From: an uncultured Lachnospiraceae bacterium
GTDB lineage: Bacteria > Bacillota > Clostridia > Lachnospirales > Lachnospiraceae
Direction of reading: 5' to 3'
Assembly (NCBI GenBank): GCA_937915975.1
Contig: CALGGL010000136.1
Coordinates: 1-8,160, forward strand
DNA length: 8,160 nt
Shown here: positions 1 to 5,942 of the stretch, piece by piece
How the letters are laid out: the number at the start of each line of letters is the position of its first letter
Position numbering within the stretch: the stretch's first letter is position 1
Made by a program: the position numbers and the translations under genes
The notes under the pieces: generated by a model
Databases searched by the model: none
Seen by the model: only the letters and a program-made list of their open reading frames with translations
Told to the model about the DNA's origin: nothing

Positions 1-315
1 CTCGGAAGTATGTCCCGGCACAAGATCCAAAAGTACACGAATACCTTTCCTGTGTGCGGTCTCAAAAAGCTCCTTCATATCATCATTGGTTCCGTATCTT
101 GGAGCTATTTTTTTATAATCCCTTACATCATATCCGGCATCCTTAAACGGCGAGTCAAAGCAAGGATTAATCCAAAGAGCATTACAGCCAAGCTCCTTAA
201 TATAATCAAGCTTCTCAATAATTCCTTGTATGTCGCCTATTCCATCGGCGTTGGTATCATAAAATGTTTGAGGATATATTTCGTAAAATACGGTATCTTT
301 TAACCAGCTTTGCAT
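1..315 (-). CDS. GH13 alpha-amylase-family glycosidase, N-terminal part (runs off left edge)
   Basis: This is the first 105 residues of a glycoside hydrolase family 13 enzyme, which cleaves or transfers alpha-glucosidic bonds in maltodextrins or related sugars. The protein starts MQSWLKDTVFYEIYPQTF, the usual opening beta strand of the GH13 barrel. A DTNADGIGDIQGI segment follows (residues ~20-32), then LWINPCFDSP (48-56) and GYDVRDYKKIAPRYGT (61-76), all GH13 hallmarks. Conserved region I reads DLVPGH (97-102), so the usual Asn before the His is Gly; this variant is compatible with some amylase subfamilies. The start is supported by an AGGAGGAG site at 323-330, 7 bases before ATG. There is no signal peptide, so it is probably cytoplasmic and acts on imported oligosaccharides. 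The catalytic Asp/Glu/Asp lie beyond the window, so substrate and subfamily cannot be decided. Confidence 0.93.
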   Translation of the reverse strand, partial: MQSWLKDTVFYEIYPQTFYDTNADGIGDIQGIIEKLDYIKELGCNALWINPCFDSPFKDAGYDVRDYKKIAPRYGTNDDMKELFETAHRKGIRVLLDLVPGHTSE

Positions 316-352
316 GGTTTTTCTCCTCCTAAAAGCTACATATGTAACGAAA

Positions 353-390
353 AGATATGTGACACGGTTCACGCCTCCTATCACATATCT
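353..390 (-). terminator. Hairpin terminator after the zinc-ribbon SPFH-like gene
   Basis: A perfect 10-bp inverted repeat (AGATATGTGA at 353-362 and TCACATATCT at 381-390) encloses an 18-base loop. On the minus strand the stem is followed by TTTTCG. It starts 12 bases past the stop codon of the 403-978 gene, as expected for an intrinsic terminator. The T-tract is short and the loop is large, so termination may be partial, and read-through into the GH13 gene is possible. The loop carries an AGGAGG on the minus strand (see findings). Confidence 0.55.
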
Positions 391-402
391 CTTAACACTG
401 TT

Positions 403-978
403 TTATACTCCAAGCGGGCTTCCGCAGTTTCCGCAGAATTTACCTGTCGGTCCAACCGGTGTACCGCAATTCGGGCAGAATTTAGGACGGTTTATACTTC
501 CTGTCTGAGCTTGTACCGGCTGATCCGCTGCTCCGTTATATGCCACAGCTCCACCCGTATAAACTCCTGCTGCCTGCATCGCTTTTATTTGCTCCGCCTG
601 TGCTATGGCAGGATTATCTGCAATAATTTTTGCTCTTTGTTTTTCTTCGATTATCTTCTTGGATTCTTCATCCATTACTACACCGCCAACGTTGATATTA
701 CACTTGCGGCCAATCTCCCTTAGTCTTTCACTAAGCTTATTACTCATCTCAGAGCACATAGCAGGAAGCTCCAGACATTTTACTTCTCTTGCATTAAATT
801 CGGAGAACACTATAGGAATCATCGACAAAACTTCGCTTTTAATCCTCTCTTTAAATGCGCCATCTACATCTTGTTCAATTAATATTGTTCCATACACATT
901 ATATGAAACCATCGTGTTGTCAAAATCAGGAGCCATATACCTAATAGGCTCTAATGTTCCAAATTTAACATCTGTCAT
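403..978 (-). CDS. SPFH-like protein with C-terminal zinc ribbon
   Basis: A 191-residue protein of uncertain function. Residues ~1-115 have a beta-rich start followed by alternating helix and strand, ending VGGVVMDEESKKIIEEKQRA; this resembles the SPFH/band-7 fold seen in short clostridial 'SPFH domain' proteins (inference from pattern only). Residues ~116-163 form an Ala/Gln-rich linker. Residues 164-191 are a clear zinc ribbon with two CxxC knuckles (C168/C171 and C182/C185), in the pattern CPNCG...CGNCG. There is no signal peptide or membrane segment. The N-terminal ~115 residues are paralogous to the 2685-3122 product (shared PI-Y-A-D--N--V and GTI--E patterns), which lacks the ribbon. 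The start has an AGGAGG at 987-992, 8 bases before ATG. The region just upstream is a partial duplicate of this start. The zinc ribbon suggests a protein- or nucleic-acid-binding adaptor role, but that is a guess. Confidence 0.8.
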   Translation of the reverse strand: MTDVKFGTLEPIRYMAPDFDNTMVSYNVYGTILIEQDVDGAFKERIKSEVLSMIPIVFSEFNAREVKCLELPAMCSEMSNKLSERLREIGRKCNINVGGVVMDEESKKIIEEKQRAKIIADNPAIAQAEQIKAMQAAGVYTGGAVAYNGAADQPVQAQTGSINRPKFCPNCGTPVGPTGKFCGNCGSPLGV

Positions 979-1057
979 ACTTTTTTCCTCCTAAATCTTC
1001 TATTAAGTTCTAATGTTCCAAATTTAACATCCGGAATACTTTTTCCTCCTAAATCTT
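950..1057 (-). repeat. 59-bp-period tandem duplication of the ribosome binding site and first codons
   Basis: Two direct copies, 950-999 (50 bases) and 1009-1057 (49 bases), match at about 46 of 50 positions. Each spans the AGGAGG site, the start-codon region and the first ~10 codons of the 403-978 gene. The gene-proximal copy holds the working ATG (976-978). In the distal copy the same place reads ATT (1035-1037), and the next codon ACA has become CCG; one T of the spacer is also missing. All three substitutions fall in codons 1 and 2. The distal copy therefore keeps a strong ribosome binding site (1045-1050) without a normal start. Confidence 0.9.
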
Positions 1058-1095
1058 GTTTCACAATTTATTCTTATATCATCGGTATTTCCTAT

Positions 1096-1191
1096 GAGAT
1101 GGATATATAGGATATTTTTTTGATGTTAAGCATAGCATGAGCGACAGCGAGCTATGCGTACATCATAAAGAATATCCTGTATAACAATCTC
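1096..1191. repeat. Long palindrome A, hairpin with AGCGACAGCG loop
   Basis: Two 41-base arms (1096-1136 and 1151-1191) are imperfect inverted repeats, strongest at GGATATT/AATATCC, GATGT/CATC and GCATAGC/GCTATGC. They enclose a 14-base loop containing AGCGACAGCG (1140-1149). Weaker pairing continues outward by several bases on each side. It begins 17 bases past the pepC stop codon and most likely ends pepC transcription; its T-run (1114-1121) lies inside the stem, not after it. A second palindrome at 5962-6145 has unrelated arms but nearly the same loop, so this may belong to a dispersed palindromic element family. Confidence 0.8.
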
Positions 1192-1208
1192 TAAGAAAAA
1201 ATGACGAA

Positions 1209-2582
1209 CTAAGCCAACGTTCCAAAAGGATCCCAAGGCTCAAGCTCTATAAGCTGCTGATTTAAAAGCTCTTTTGTATCCTTACTCAGATATTTTTTAT
1301 TGATAACCACCTGATATACGTAGTCATCAAACCACTCATCGGATGCCACATAATACCCATCTTTTCCTGCATCCTTGCCCCAACTGTTTTCTATACGCCA
1401 TCTGTCCGGTTTTCCGTCTTCATTTATATTTACTCCGAGTATAACCATAGCGTGATTCATGGCACTATCACCATAGATAAGGCTCTCGCTCTTATCCATA
1501 CCGAACTTTACGTCATAAAGTTGTTCGAGATTGGCAGCTTTCTTATCAAAAACTCCTTCCTTACGAAGCGAATATTTACTACAATCAGAGCCAAACCAGA
1601 CCGGATGTCCGTCCTTTAACTGAGCTATAACTGCTTTTTTAATTTCTTTCATTTTGAGATTAAGGTATGTAATAGGCTTACCCTCTGCTACATTCCCAAG
1701 GAATTTAACCGTATATAGCTTTCCAAATGGCTTATCGTCTGTCGGTGCATTTATAATACTTACATAGTTAGAAAGTTTCATACCTACATACTTTTTATAA
1801 AAATCCTGCGGTGTAATTCCAAAATCCTGATATACCTCATCATCCTTACTTCTAAGTGTAAAATCTATCTTCTTTGGAGGCTCACCCAAAGATATACAGA
1901 GCATACGGTAAAATTCAGAAATCATCTTTGTCTTTTCCTTTTCAAGTTCAGACTTCTTCTTACCCTCCGTAGCTAAGGTCCTTAATTTATATGCGTCCTC
2001 ACGAAGCTTGGTTGTAAGATACTGATCAAACCACCTTGAGCTTGTCGAGCTTGCGGCATCATCATAGCTTTCCTTAGGAACAACTCCATACTTTTCTACA
2101 AGATTGGCGAACATATCCCACTGCCCGCCGTCACCTAACGGTGCAGCATTTATAAATGAATATAGTCTTCCGTCTACAGGCTCATCCAAAGTCTTTAAAA
2201 TGCTTTCAAGATAGAAATTAGCCTTTTCCAATTTATCATAGAAAAAAAGATAATTCTGTGACAATTCAAAATTATCCAGATTATACTTATGTATTATCTC
2301 AAAGCGCATGGTATTTAACGCGGAAAAAAGCCAGCATCGTCCGCTTGCCTTTTGATTAGTAATCTTTCCCTGCTTTAAATCAATGGAAAAACTCATAGGA
2401 AGCTCACCTATCCTGCCATAATCCGCTGCTGCTTCAAGCACACCGCTTTTTACTGCCGCATTTGCCGCTATGAGATTTGCACGATCCTTATTGAAATCCT
2501 TTGAAAAGCTTTCCAGATTTTCTGTTGAAATACCCTTATATCCTGCTACTGTCAATTTCTTGTCTTTAGTATCCTTAGCCAT
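1209..2582 (-). CDS. pepC: Aminopeptidase C, papain-like C1 family (PepC / bleomycin hydrolase)
   Basis: Cytoplasmic cysteine aminopeptidase that removes N-terminal residues from peptides, typically as a hexameric barrel. All expected catalytic parts are visible: oxyanion Gln77 and nucleophile Cys83 in NQKASGRCW, His377 in MNHAMVILG, and Asn399 in RIENSWG. The 457-residue length matches the ~440-455 usual for the family. The conserved C-terminal tail EPWDPFGTLA is present; in this family the tail reaches into the active site and sets exopeptidase activity. There is no signal peptide. ATG is preceded by AAAAGGAG (2592-2599) with a 9-base gap. The gene lies 102 bases downstream of the 2685-3122 SPFH-like gene on the same strand and may share its transcript; a weak TATAAT-like box at about 2618-2623 (minus) could give it a promoter of its own. 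Palindrome A follows its stop codon. The function call is firm. Confidence 0.96.
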   Translation of the reverse strand: MAKDTKDKKLTVAGYKGISTENLESFSKDFNKDRANLIAANAAVKSGVLEAAADYGRIGELPMSFSIDLKQGKITNQKASGRCWLFSALNTMRFEIIHKYNLDNFELSQNYLFFYDKLEKANFYLESILKTLDEPVDGRLYSFINAAPLGDGGQWDMFANLVEKYGVVPKESYDDAASSTSSRWFDQYLTTKLREDAYKLRTLATEGKKKSELEKEKTKMISEFYRMLCISLGEPPKKIDFTLRSKDDEVYQDFGITPQDFYKKYVGMKLSNYVSIINAPTDDKPFGKLYTVKFLGNVAEGKPITYLNLKMKEIKKAVIAQLKDGHPVWFGSDCSKYSLRKEGVFDKKAANLEQLYDVKFGMDKSESLIYGDSAMNHAMVILGVNINEDGKPDRWRIENSWGKDAGKDGYYVASDEWFDDYVYQVVINKKYLSKDTKELLNQQLIELEPWDPFGTLA

Positions 2583-2684
2583 TTTTGTCTGCTCCTTTTA
2601 AGTGTTATTATTTATGTAATTATAATTATCTTTTCAGCATCTGATTTTTTAACATCTATATTATCAATATCTGCATTTAAGTTT

Positions 2685-3122
2685 TCACTGCCCTGAAAAG
2701 AGGTTACCAATCATATTTGCTGCTCCCGGTGACATAACAACACCGGTAAAGGACATAGAACTATTCTGTCCGTTATTAATCTCTCTTTTTAGATGTGCAA
2801 CAGGTTCTATGGATGATGCAGTTGCACCTATATCCTCAATTATAAGATTAACGGATATCTGCTCCGCTGCCAGCTGATTTATGATGTTTTGCGCAAGCTC
2901 GTCCTTCTTTTCAGCAAGTTCCTCCACAGGAACATTTCCGCTCAATTTTGTAATCTCAAAATTAAGATAATAAAGTACTCTCTGCCTGATGTACTCCTTT
3001 TGTTCATCCTCCACATCCTCTACAAAAATTGTTCCTTTTGCAGCAACCTCAACGGTAGCGTTGCTGTAATCAACCGCGCAGTAAAAAATCGGACTCGAAG
3101 TTTCAAAGCTTATTTCTCCCAC
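2685..3122 (-). CDS. SPFH-like protein, short paralogue without zinc ribbon (GTG start)
   Basis: A 145-residue protein not recognised beyond its kinship to the 403-978 product. The first ~110 residues align with that protein: F-T--PI-Y-A-D--N--V near the N-terminus, GTI--E at about residue 30, then a helical stretch KEYIRQRVLYYLN and a later strand ISVNLIIEDI. The C-terminal 35 residues are Gly/Asn/Met-rich and carry no cysteine knuckles. There is no signal peptide or membrane span. The start is GTG, supported by AAGGAGGT at 3128-3135 with a 5-base gap; no in-frame ATG offers a better fit. It begins 22 bases after the PEBP remnant and precedes pepC on the same strand, so it is probably transcribed from the minus-strand promoter at 3436-3464. 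A +1-frame open stretch continues past its stop (see findings), so the C-terminus may be frameshifted. Confidence 0.75.
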   Translation of the reverse strand: MGEISFETSSPIFYCAVDYSNATVEVAAKGTIFVEDVEDEQKEYIRQRVLYYLNFEITKLSGNVPVEELAEKKDELAQNIINQLAAEQISVNLIIEDIGATASSIEPVAHLKREINNGQNSSMSFTGVVMSPGAANMIGNLFSGQ

Positions 3123-3127
3123 AATGT

Positions 3128-3135
3128 ACCTCCTT
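3128..3135 (-). promoter_or_regulatory. Ribosome binding site that fixes the GTG start
   Basis: AAGGAGGT on the minus strand lies 5 bases before the GTG at 3120-3122. It is the only strong site near the 5' end of the short SPFH-like gene, and it sits in the 22-base gap after the PEBP remnant. Confidence 0.75.
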
Positions 3136-3144
3136 ATAAAATAA

Positions 3145-3435
3145 TTATTTCTTAGTATAAGTACCTGATATTATCCCGACTGCAATCACATTATTGTAAT
3201 CTGTATACTGTGATATATTCAAGTCAGACAATATACTGTCTATATCGTTGTGCCCTCCGTCAAAATAACAATCAATATTCATACAGTCATACTTCATTGC
3301 AAAGACATAAATTGTATAGGTATGTGTACCTGATGGCGGATACGGTCCTATATACTCGCCATATACGTCACCCAAATTATACCCACAAGGAATTCTTCCT
3401 TTTACCTTAAATCCATTGAATTCCAACATATACAT
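3145..3435 (-). pseudogene. PEBP (YbhB/YbcL, Raf kinase inhibitor-like) remnant, C-terminal half only
   Basis: The 96-residue product matches the C-terminal half of the phosphatidylethanolamine-binding protein family. It has GYNLGD followed by YIGPYPPSGTHTYTIYVFAM (residues ~28-47; the family pattern is G-PPxGxHxYxFxxYA), an acidic middle with FD--, and a closing GIISGTY. Bacterial PEBPs are usually ~150-190 residues. The N-terminal half, including the Asp-Pro-Asp and His-Trp ligand-site motifs, is absent. The reading frame is closed by TAG at 3487-3489, and divergent promoters fill the space beyond. There is no ribosome binding site before the first ATG (3433-3435), and the predicted minus-strand transcript would start at or just past it. 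I read it as a 5'-truncated gene. A short leaderless protein starting at the ATG at 3427-3429 is the alternative. Confidence 0.55.
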
Positions 3436-3464
3436 ATTATAATATACTGAACTTTTTATTACAA
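3436..3464 (-). promoter_or_regulatory. Sigma-A-type promoter, leftward
   Basis: On the minus strand TTGTAA (3459-3464), a 17-base spacer and a perfect TATAAT (3436-3441) form a good vegetative promoter. Transcription would begin near 3428-3430 and run through the PEBP remnant into the short SPFH-like gene and possibly pepC. This is a consensus match only. Confidence 0.6.
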
Positions 3465-3518
3465 CGATTTTGTCATTTAAACACCCCTAATCCATACATC
3501 TATATAATATTTTTCATA

Positions 3519-3547
3519 TTGCACAAAATCGGAATATACTTTATAAT
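3519..3547 (+). promoter_or_regulatory. Sigma-A-type promoter of the methyltransferase-hslO operon
   Basis: TTGCAC (3519-3524), a 17-base spacer and TATAAT (3542-3547) give a near-consensus promoter. Transcription would start around 3553-3555. An upstream in-frame ATG at 3553 would then sit at the very 5' end, which supports the ATG at 3583 as the true start of the first gene. Confidence 0.75.
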
Positions 3548-3570
3548 TCCCTATGTTACAAAGCGTTAAA

Positions 3571-3576
3571 GAGGAG
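3571..3576 (+). promoter_or_regulatory. Ribosome binding site that decides the methyltransferase start
   Basis: GAGGAG (extended AAAGAGGAG from 3568) lies 6 bases before the ATG at 3583. It favours this start over the in-frame ATG at 3553, which has no such site. Confidence 0.8.
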
Positions 3577-3582
3577 AAAAAA

Positions 3583-4344
3583 ATGACCGAAGCATACTCT
3601 GATTTTGCTGCAGTATACGATACTCTTATGGACAACATTCCATATGATGAATGGTTTTCATATCTGCATGAACTACTAATCGAATATGGTATAAATTGCG
3701 GTATAATCGCTGAGCTTGGCTGCGGCACCGGCAATATAACCGAGCGACTTTCAAGGTCAGGCTACGATATGATTGGAATAGACAATTCCGCTTCCATGCT
3801 GGATATGGCAAATGAAAAAAAATCGGAAAATAATTCCTCATCTTTGTACCTGTGTCAGGATATGCGCGAATTTGAATTATACGGTACGGTGGCTGCCTGC
3901 ATAAGCATATGCGACAGCATAAATTATATAACCGAGGAAGATGACCTTCTTACTGTATTCAAGCTTGTGAATAATTACCTTGACCCCAAGGGAATATTTA
4001 TATTTGACTTCAATACCAGACACTATTACAAGGATGTGGTTGCTGATGCAACCATCGCCGAGGATAGGGATGATATAAGCTTTATATGGGATAATTATTA
4101 CGATGATGAAAATGATATAAATGAGCTTAGCCTCAGTATCTTTATCAAAGAAAAAGCAAACAATAATCTATACAGAAAATATGAGGAGCTTCATCTGCAA
4201 AAAGGATATACCTTATCCAAAATAAAAGAATTAATAAATGCTTCAGGCTTAGAATTCATAACGGCATACGATGCATTTACAAAAAATCCGGCGGATGAAA
4301 ATTGCGAAAGAATATATATTATCGCAAGAGAAAAAGGAAAATAA
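3583..4344 (+). CDS. Class I SAM-dependent methyltransferase, YqeM-like
   Basis: A 253-residue cytoplasmic methyltransferase using S-adenosylmethionine; the acceptor is not known. Motif I is ELGCGTGN (44-51), which binds SAM, followed by the acidic motif II in GIDNS (D67). CQDMREFEL (91-99) and a strand ending FIFDFNT (139-145) complete the Rossmann core. The opening MTEAYSDFAAVYDTLMDNIPYDEW closely follows the pattern of Bacillus YqeM and its relatives, which supports the chosen start. The length fits that family (~245-255). It is the first gene of a two-gene operon: a strong promoter lies 36 bases upstream of its start, and hslO begins 18 bases after its stop. Pairing with hslO may simply reflect co-expression; no substrate can be inferred. 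Confidence 0.92.
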   Translation: MTEAYSDFAAVYDTLMDNIPYDEWFSYLHELLIEYGINCGIIAELGCGTGNITERLSRSGYDMIGIDNSASMLDMANEKKSENNSSSLYLCQDMREFELYGTVAACISICDSINYITEEDDLLTVFKLVNNYLDPKGIFIFDFNTRHYYKDVVADATIAEDRDDISFIWDNYYDDENDINELSLSIFIKEKANNNLYRKYEELHLQKGYTLSKIKELINASGLEFITAYDAFTKNPADENCERIYIIAREKGK

Positions 4345-4362
4345 AAATCAGGAGTAAACACT

Positions 4363-5217
4363 ATGGAAGATTATATTATAAGAGGAATGGCAGCAGATAA
4401 TCAGGTAAGATTCTTTGCCTGCCTTGCAACCGAAACAGTTGAAAAAGCAAGAATCACGCACAACACAAGTCCGGTTGTTACCAATGCGCTCGGACGACTA
4501 CTTATGGGCGGTGTCATGATGGGTGCGATGTGTAAAAATGACGACGATAAGATAACCATAAGAATACAATGTCAGGGACCTATAAAGGGACTTCTTGTGA
4601 CAGCCAACACCAAAGGCGAGGTAAAGGGATATGTCAGTGAGCCTGACATAATGCTTCCCGCAAAGGATGTTGCAAAGGCCATTGACCTCGGTGTAATGAG
4701 CGTTATAAAGGATATCGGTCTTAAAGAACCGTACATCGGACAGACTCACCTTATATCCGGTGAGATAGCCGAGGATTTGACATATTACTTTGTAACCAGT
4801 GAGCAGATTCCATCCTCAGTTGCACTCGGTGTAACCTTAAACGATGATACCTCCGTGAAAACCGCCGGCGGCTTCATAATACAGCTTATGCCATTTGCGG
4901 AGGAAAGCACCATATCCATGCTCGAAGAACGCCTCAAGGACTTCTCCTTTACAAAGCTCCTTGAAGAAGGACTTACCATAGAAGAAATAATCGGCAAAAT
5001 ATTTGATGACTATGATATCGAAGTCACCGACACCATTCCATGCGCTTACGTATGTGACTGTAGCAAAGAACGTGTCGAAGCCGCAGTCATAAGTCTCGGA
5101 AAAAAAGAGCTCGCCTCAATGATTGAAGATGACCAGCCAATCGAAGTGGTATGTGACTTCTGCCACACCAAATATATATTCTCTACAGATGAACTCCTGA
5201 ATTTCATTAAAAGATAA
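4363..5217 (+). CDS. hslO: Hsp33 redox-regulated chaperone
   Basis: A cytoplasmic holdase that binds unfolding proteins during oxidative stress. The 284-residue length matches the family (~290). The N-terminal substrate-binding domain is recognisable from HNTSPVVTNALGRLL (near residues 32-46), QCQGPIKGLLV and GYVSEPDI. The C-terminal redox switch is complete: CxC at C231/C233 (VCDCS) and CxxC at C264/C267 (CDFC) bind zinc when reduced and form disulfides when oxidised. An extra Cys227 lies just before the first pair. AGGAG at 4350-4354 precedes the ATG by 8 bases. It is co-transcribed with the methyltransferase and is followed directly by a hairpin terminator. Confidence 0.97.
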   Translation: MEDYIIRGMAADNQVRFFACLATETVEKARITHNTSPVVTNALGRLLMGGVMMGAMCKNDDDKITIRIQCQGPIKGLLVTANTKGEVKGYVSEPDIMLPAKDVAKAIDLGVMSVIKDIGLKEPYIGQTHLISGEIAEDLTYYFVTSEQIPSSVALGVTLNDDTSVKTAGGFIIQLMPFAEESTISMLEERLKDFSFTKLLEEGLTIEEIIGKIFDDYDIEVTDTIPCAYVCDCSKERVEAAVISLGKKELASMIEDDQPIEVVCDFCHTKYIFSTDELLNFIKR

Positions 5218-5222
5218 AAAAA

Positions 5223-5251
5223 TAGAGAGGATACACTTAAGATCCTCTCTA
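5223..5251. terminator. Hairpin terminator after hslO
   Basis: A perfect 10-bp stem (TAGAGAGGAT at 5223-5232 and ATCCTCTCTA at 5242-5251) has a 9-base loop and starts 5 bases after the hslO stop. An A-run precedes it; the trailing bases are only moderately T-rich (CATATTTAAT). It closes the methyltransferase-hslO operon and, with the A-run read as T on the other strand, could also stop leftward transcription from the DUF3800 remnant. Confidence 0.8.
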
Positions 5252-5368
5252 CATATTTAATACCTTTCTTTCAAAAGGATGATATTATACTAACGGAATA
5301 AACTCCACTCACCACATACTGTAAGCAAGCACCATAAGGTATAGTATAAAGTCATCGTATAGATACTA
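5252..5368. other. Short intergenic stretch with a 15-base imperfect inverted repeat
   Basis: No gene is seen. GATGATATTATACTA (5278-5292) and TAGTATAAAGTCATC (5342-5356) are inverted copies with 2 mismatches, 49 bases apart. The stretch lies downstream of the DUF3800 remnant, but there is no T-tract typical of a terminator. Function is unknown, and chance in AT-rich DNA is possible. Confidence 0.35.
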
Positions 5369-5825
5369 TCAATTATTCGAATTATTGTCAATACCCTTTT
5401 TCTGATTTCTTAAAATTTCCAAATCTGATTTTAATCTTAGTATCTGTTCTTCTAAATCTTTAATTTTATTATTATCCTGTTCTATTATTTTATTTAAACG
5501 TTTTCTCTCTTTCTTCAAATTAGCATACGCATTTTTCAAAGTTTTATTTGAAGCCTCTAATTTATCCATTTTTAAATATGACGGAAGAACTCTCATTCCC
5601 CAAAAAGAGCGTTGATCTTTCTCAGATATTTTCTGTCCCCCATTATATGATAATCTATGAATCAGCTTCATAAAATCAGTAATCTGATTATCTACATTAC
5701 AATTTTCCAACTTCAATATATTATATGCAACAAAATCGGCAATTTGCAATCCTGCTATATTTTCATTATGTTTTTGTTTTTTTTGATTCACTTTCATCCA
5801 AATATAAAACATATTCTTCCTTCAT
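5369..5825 (-). pseudogene. DUF3800-family gene with large internal deletion and frameshift
   Basis: Both ends of a DUF3800 gene are visible but the middle is gone. On the minus strand an ATG at 5823-5825, preceded by a GGGTGGA site (5834-5840), encodes MKEEYVLYLDES, the classic DUF3800 opening with its conserved YxDES acidic motif. This frame stops at TAA (5766-5768) after 19 codons. In another frame the sequence resumes with HNENIAGLQIADFVAYNIL, the conserved C-terminal DUF3800 motif (GLQIAD), runs through RSFWGMRVLP, and ends in a Lys/Glu-rich coiled coil of about 65 residues (to 5369). Intact family members are usually 200-400 residues, so well over 100 residues appear lost between the ends. 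The frame open from 5812 (TTTTATATTTGG...) reads the N-terminal motif out of frame and is not its true start. DUF3800 proteins have a predicted RNase H-like fold and often sit in accessory or defence loci. AT richness is higher than in the neighbours, consistent with acquisition. Confidence 0.75.
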
Positions 5826-5942
5826 CCTGTATGTCCACCCTATAATTAGATTATATTATCTATAAATATAATAGCATTATACATCATATTCATACTATAG
5901 TCATCAACTATTTTATTGGAAGAATAAAAACTTAAAGTAATT
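5826..5942. other. AT-rich leader of the DUF3800 remnant
   Basis: No gene is seen. On the minus strand this is the expected promoter region of the broken DUF3800 gene. Several TATAAT-like boxes occur (for example in GATGTATAATGC), but none has a convincing -35 element at 16-18 bases. Confidence 0.4.

Noticed and set aside
10..303. Plus-strand open frame of 97 codons
   Set aside because: It lies antisense to the clear GH13 N-terminus, has no good ribosome site and shows no recognisable protein.
310..994. Plus-strand open frames (310-723, 314-508, 605-994)
   Set aside because: They are antisense to the zinc-ribbon SPFH-like gene; their Cys/Ser/Leu-rich make-up reflects the reverse reading of that gene.
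1096..1191. CRISPR array or tRNA-like structure in palindrome A
   Set aside because: There is one inverted pair only, no regularly spaced direct repeats and no cloverleaf.
3553..3582. Ten-codon N-terminal extension of the methyltransferase
   Set aside because: The predicted transcript starts at about 3553-3555, leaving no room for a ribosome site, while GAGGAG sits 6 bases before the ATG at 3583 and the family start pattern matches there.
3477..3841. Minus-strand frames of 85 and 71 codons over the methyltransferase start
   Set aside because: They cover the promoter and first codons of the methyltransferase, and have no ribosome site or family resemblance. I also checked whether this stretch held the missing PEBP N-terminal half; it does not resemble one.
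5657..5845. Plus-strand 62-codon frame over the DUF3800 remnant
   Set aside because: It is a Phe/Ile-rich shadow of AT-rich antisense sequence with no ribosome site.
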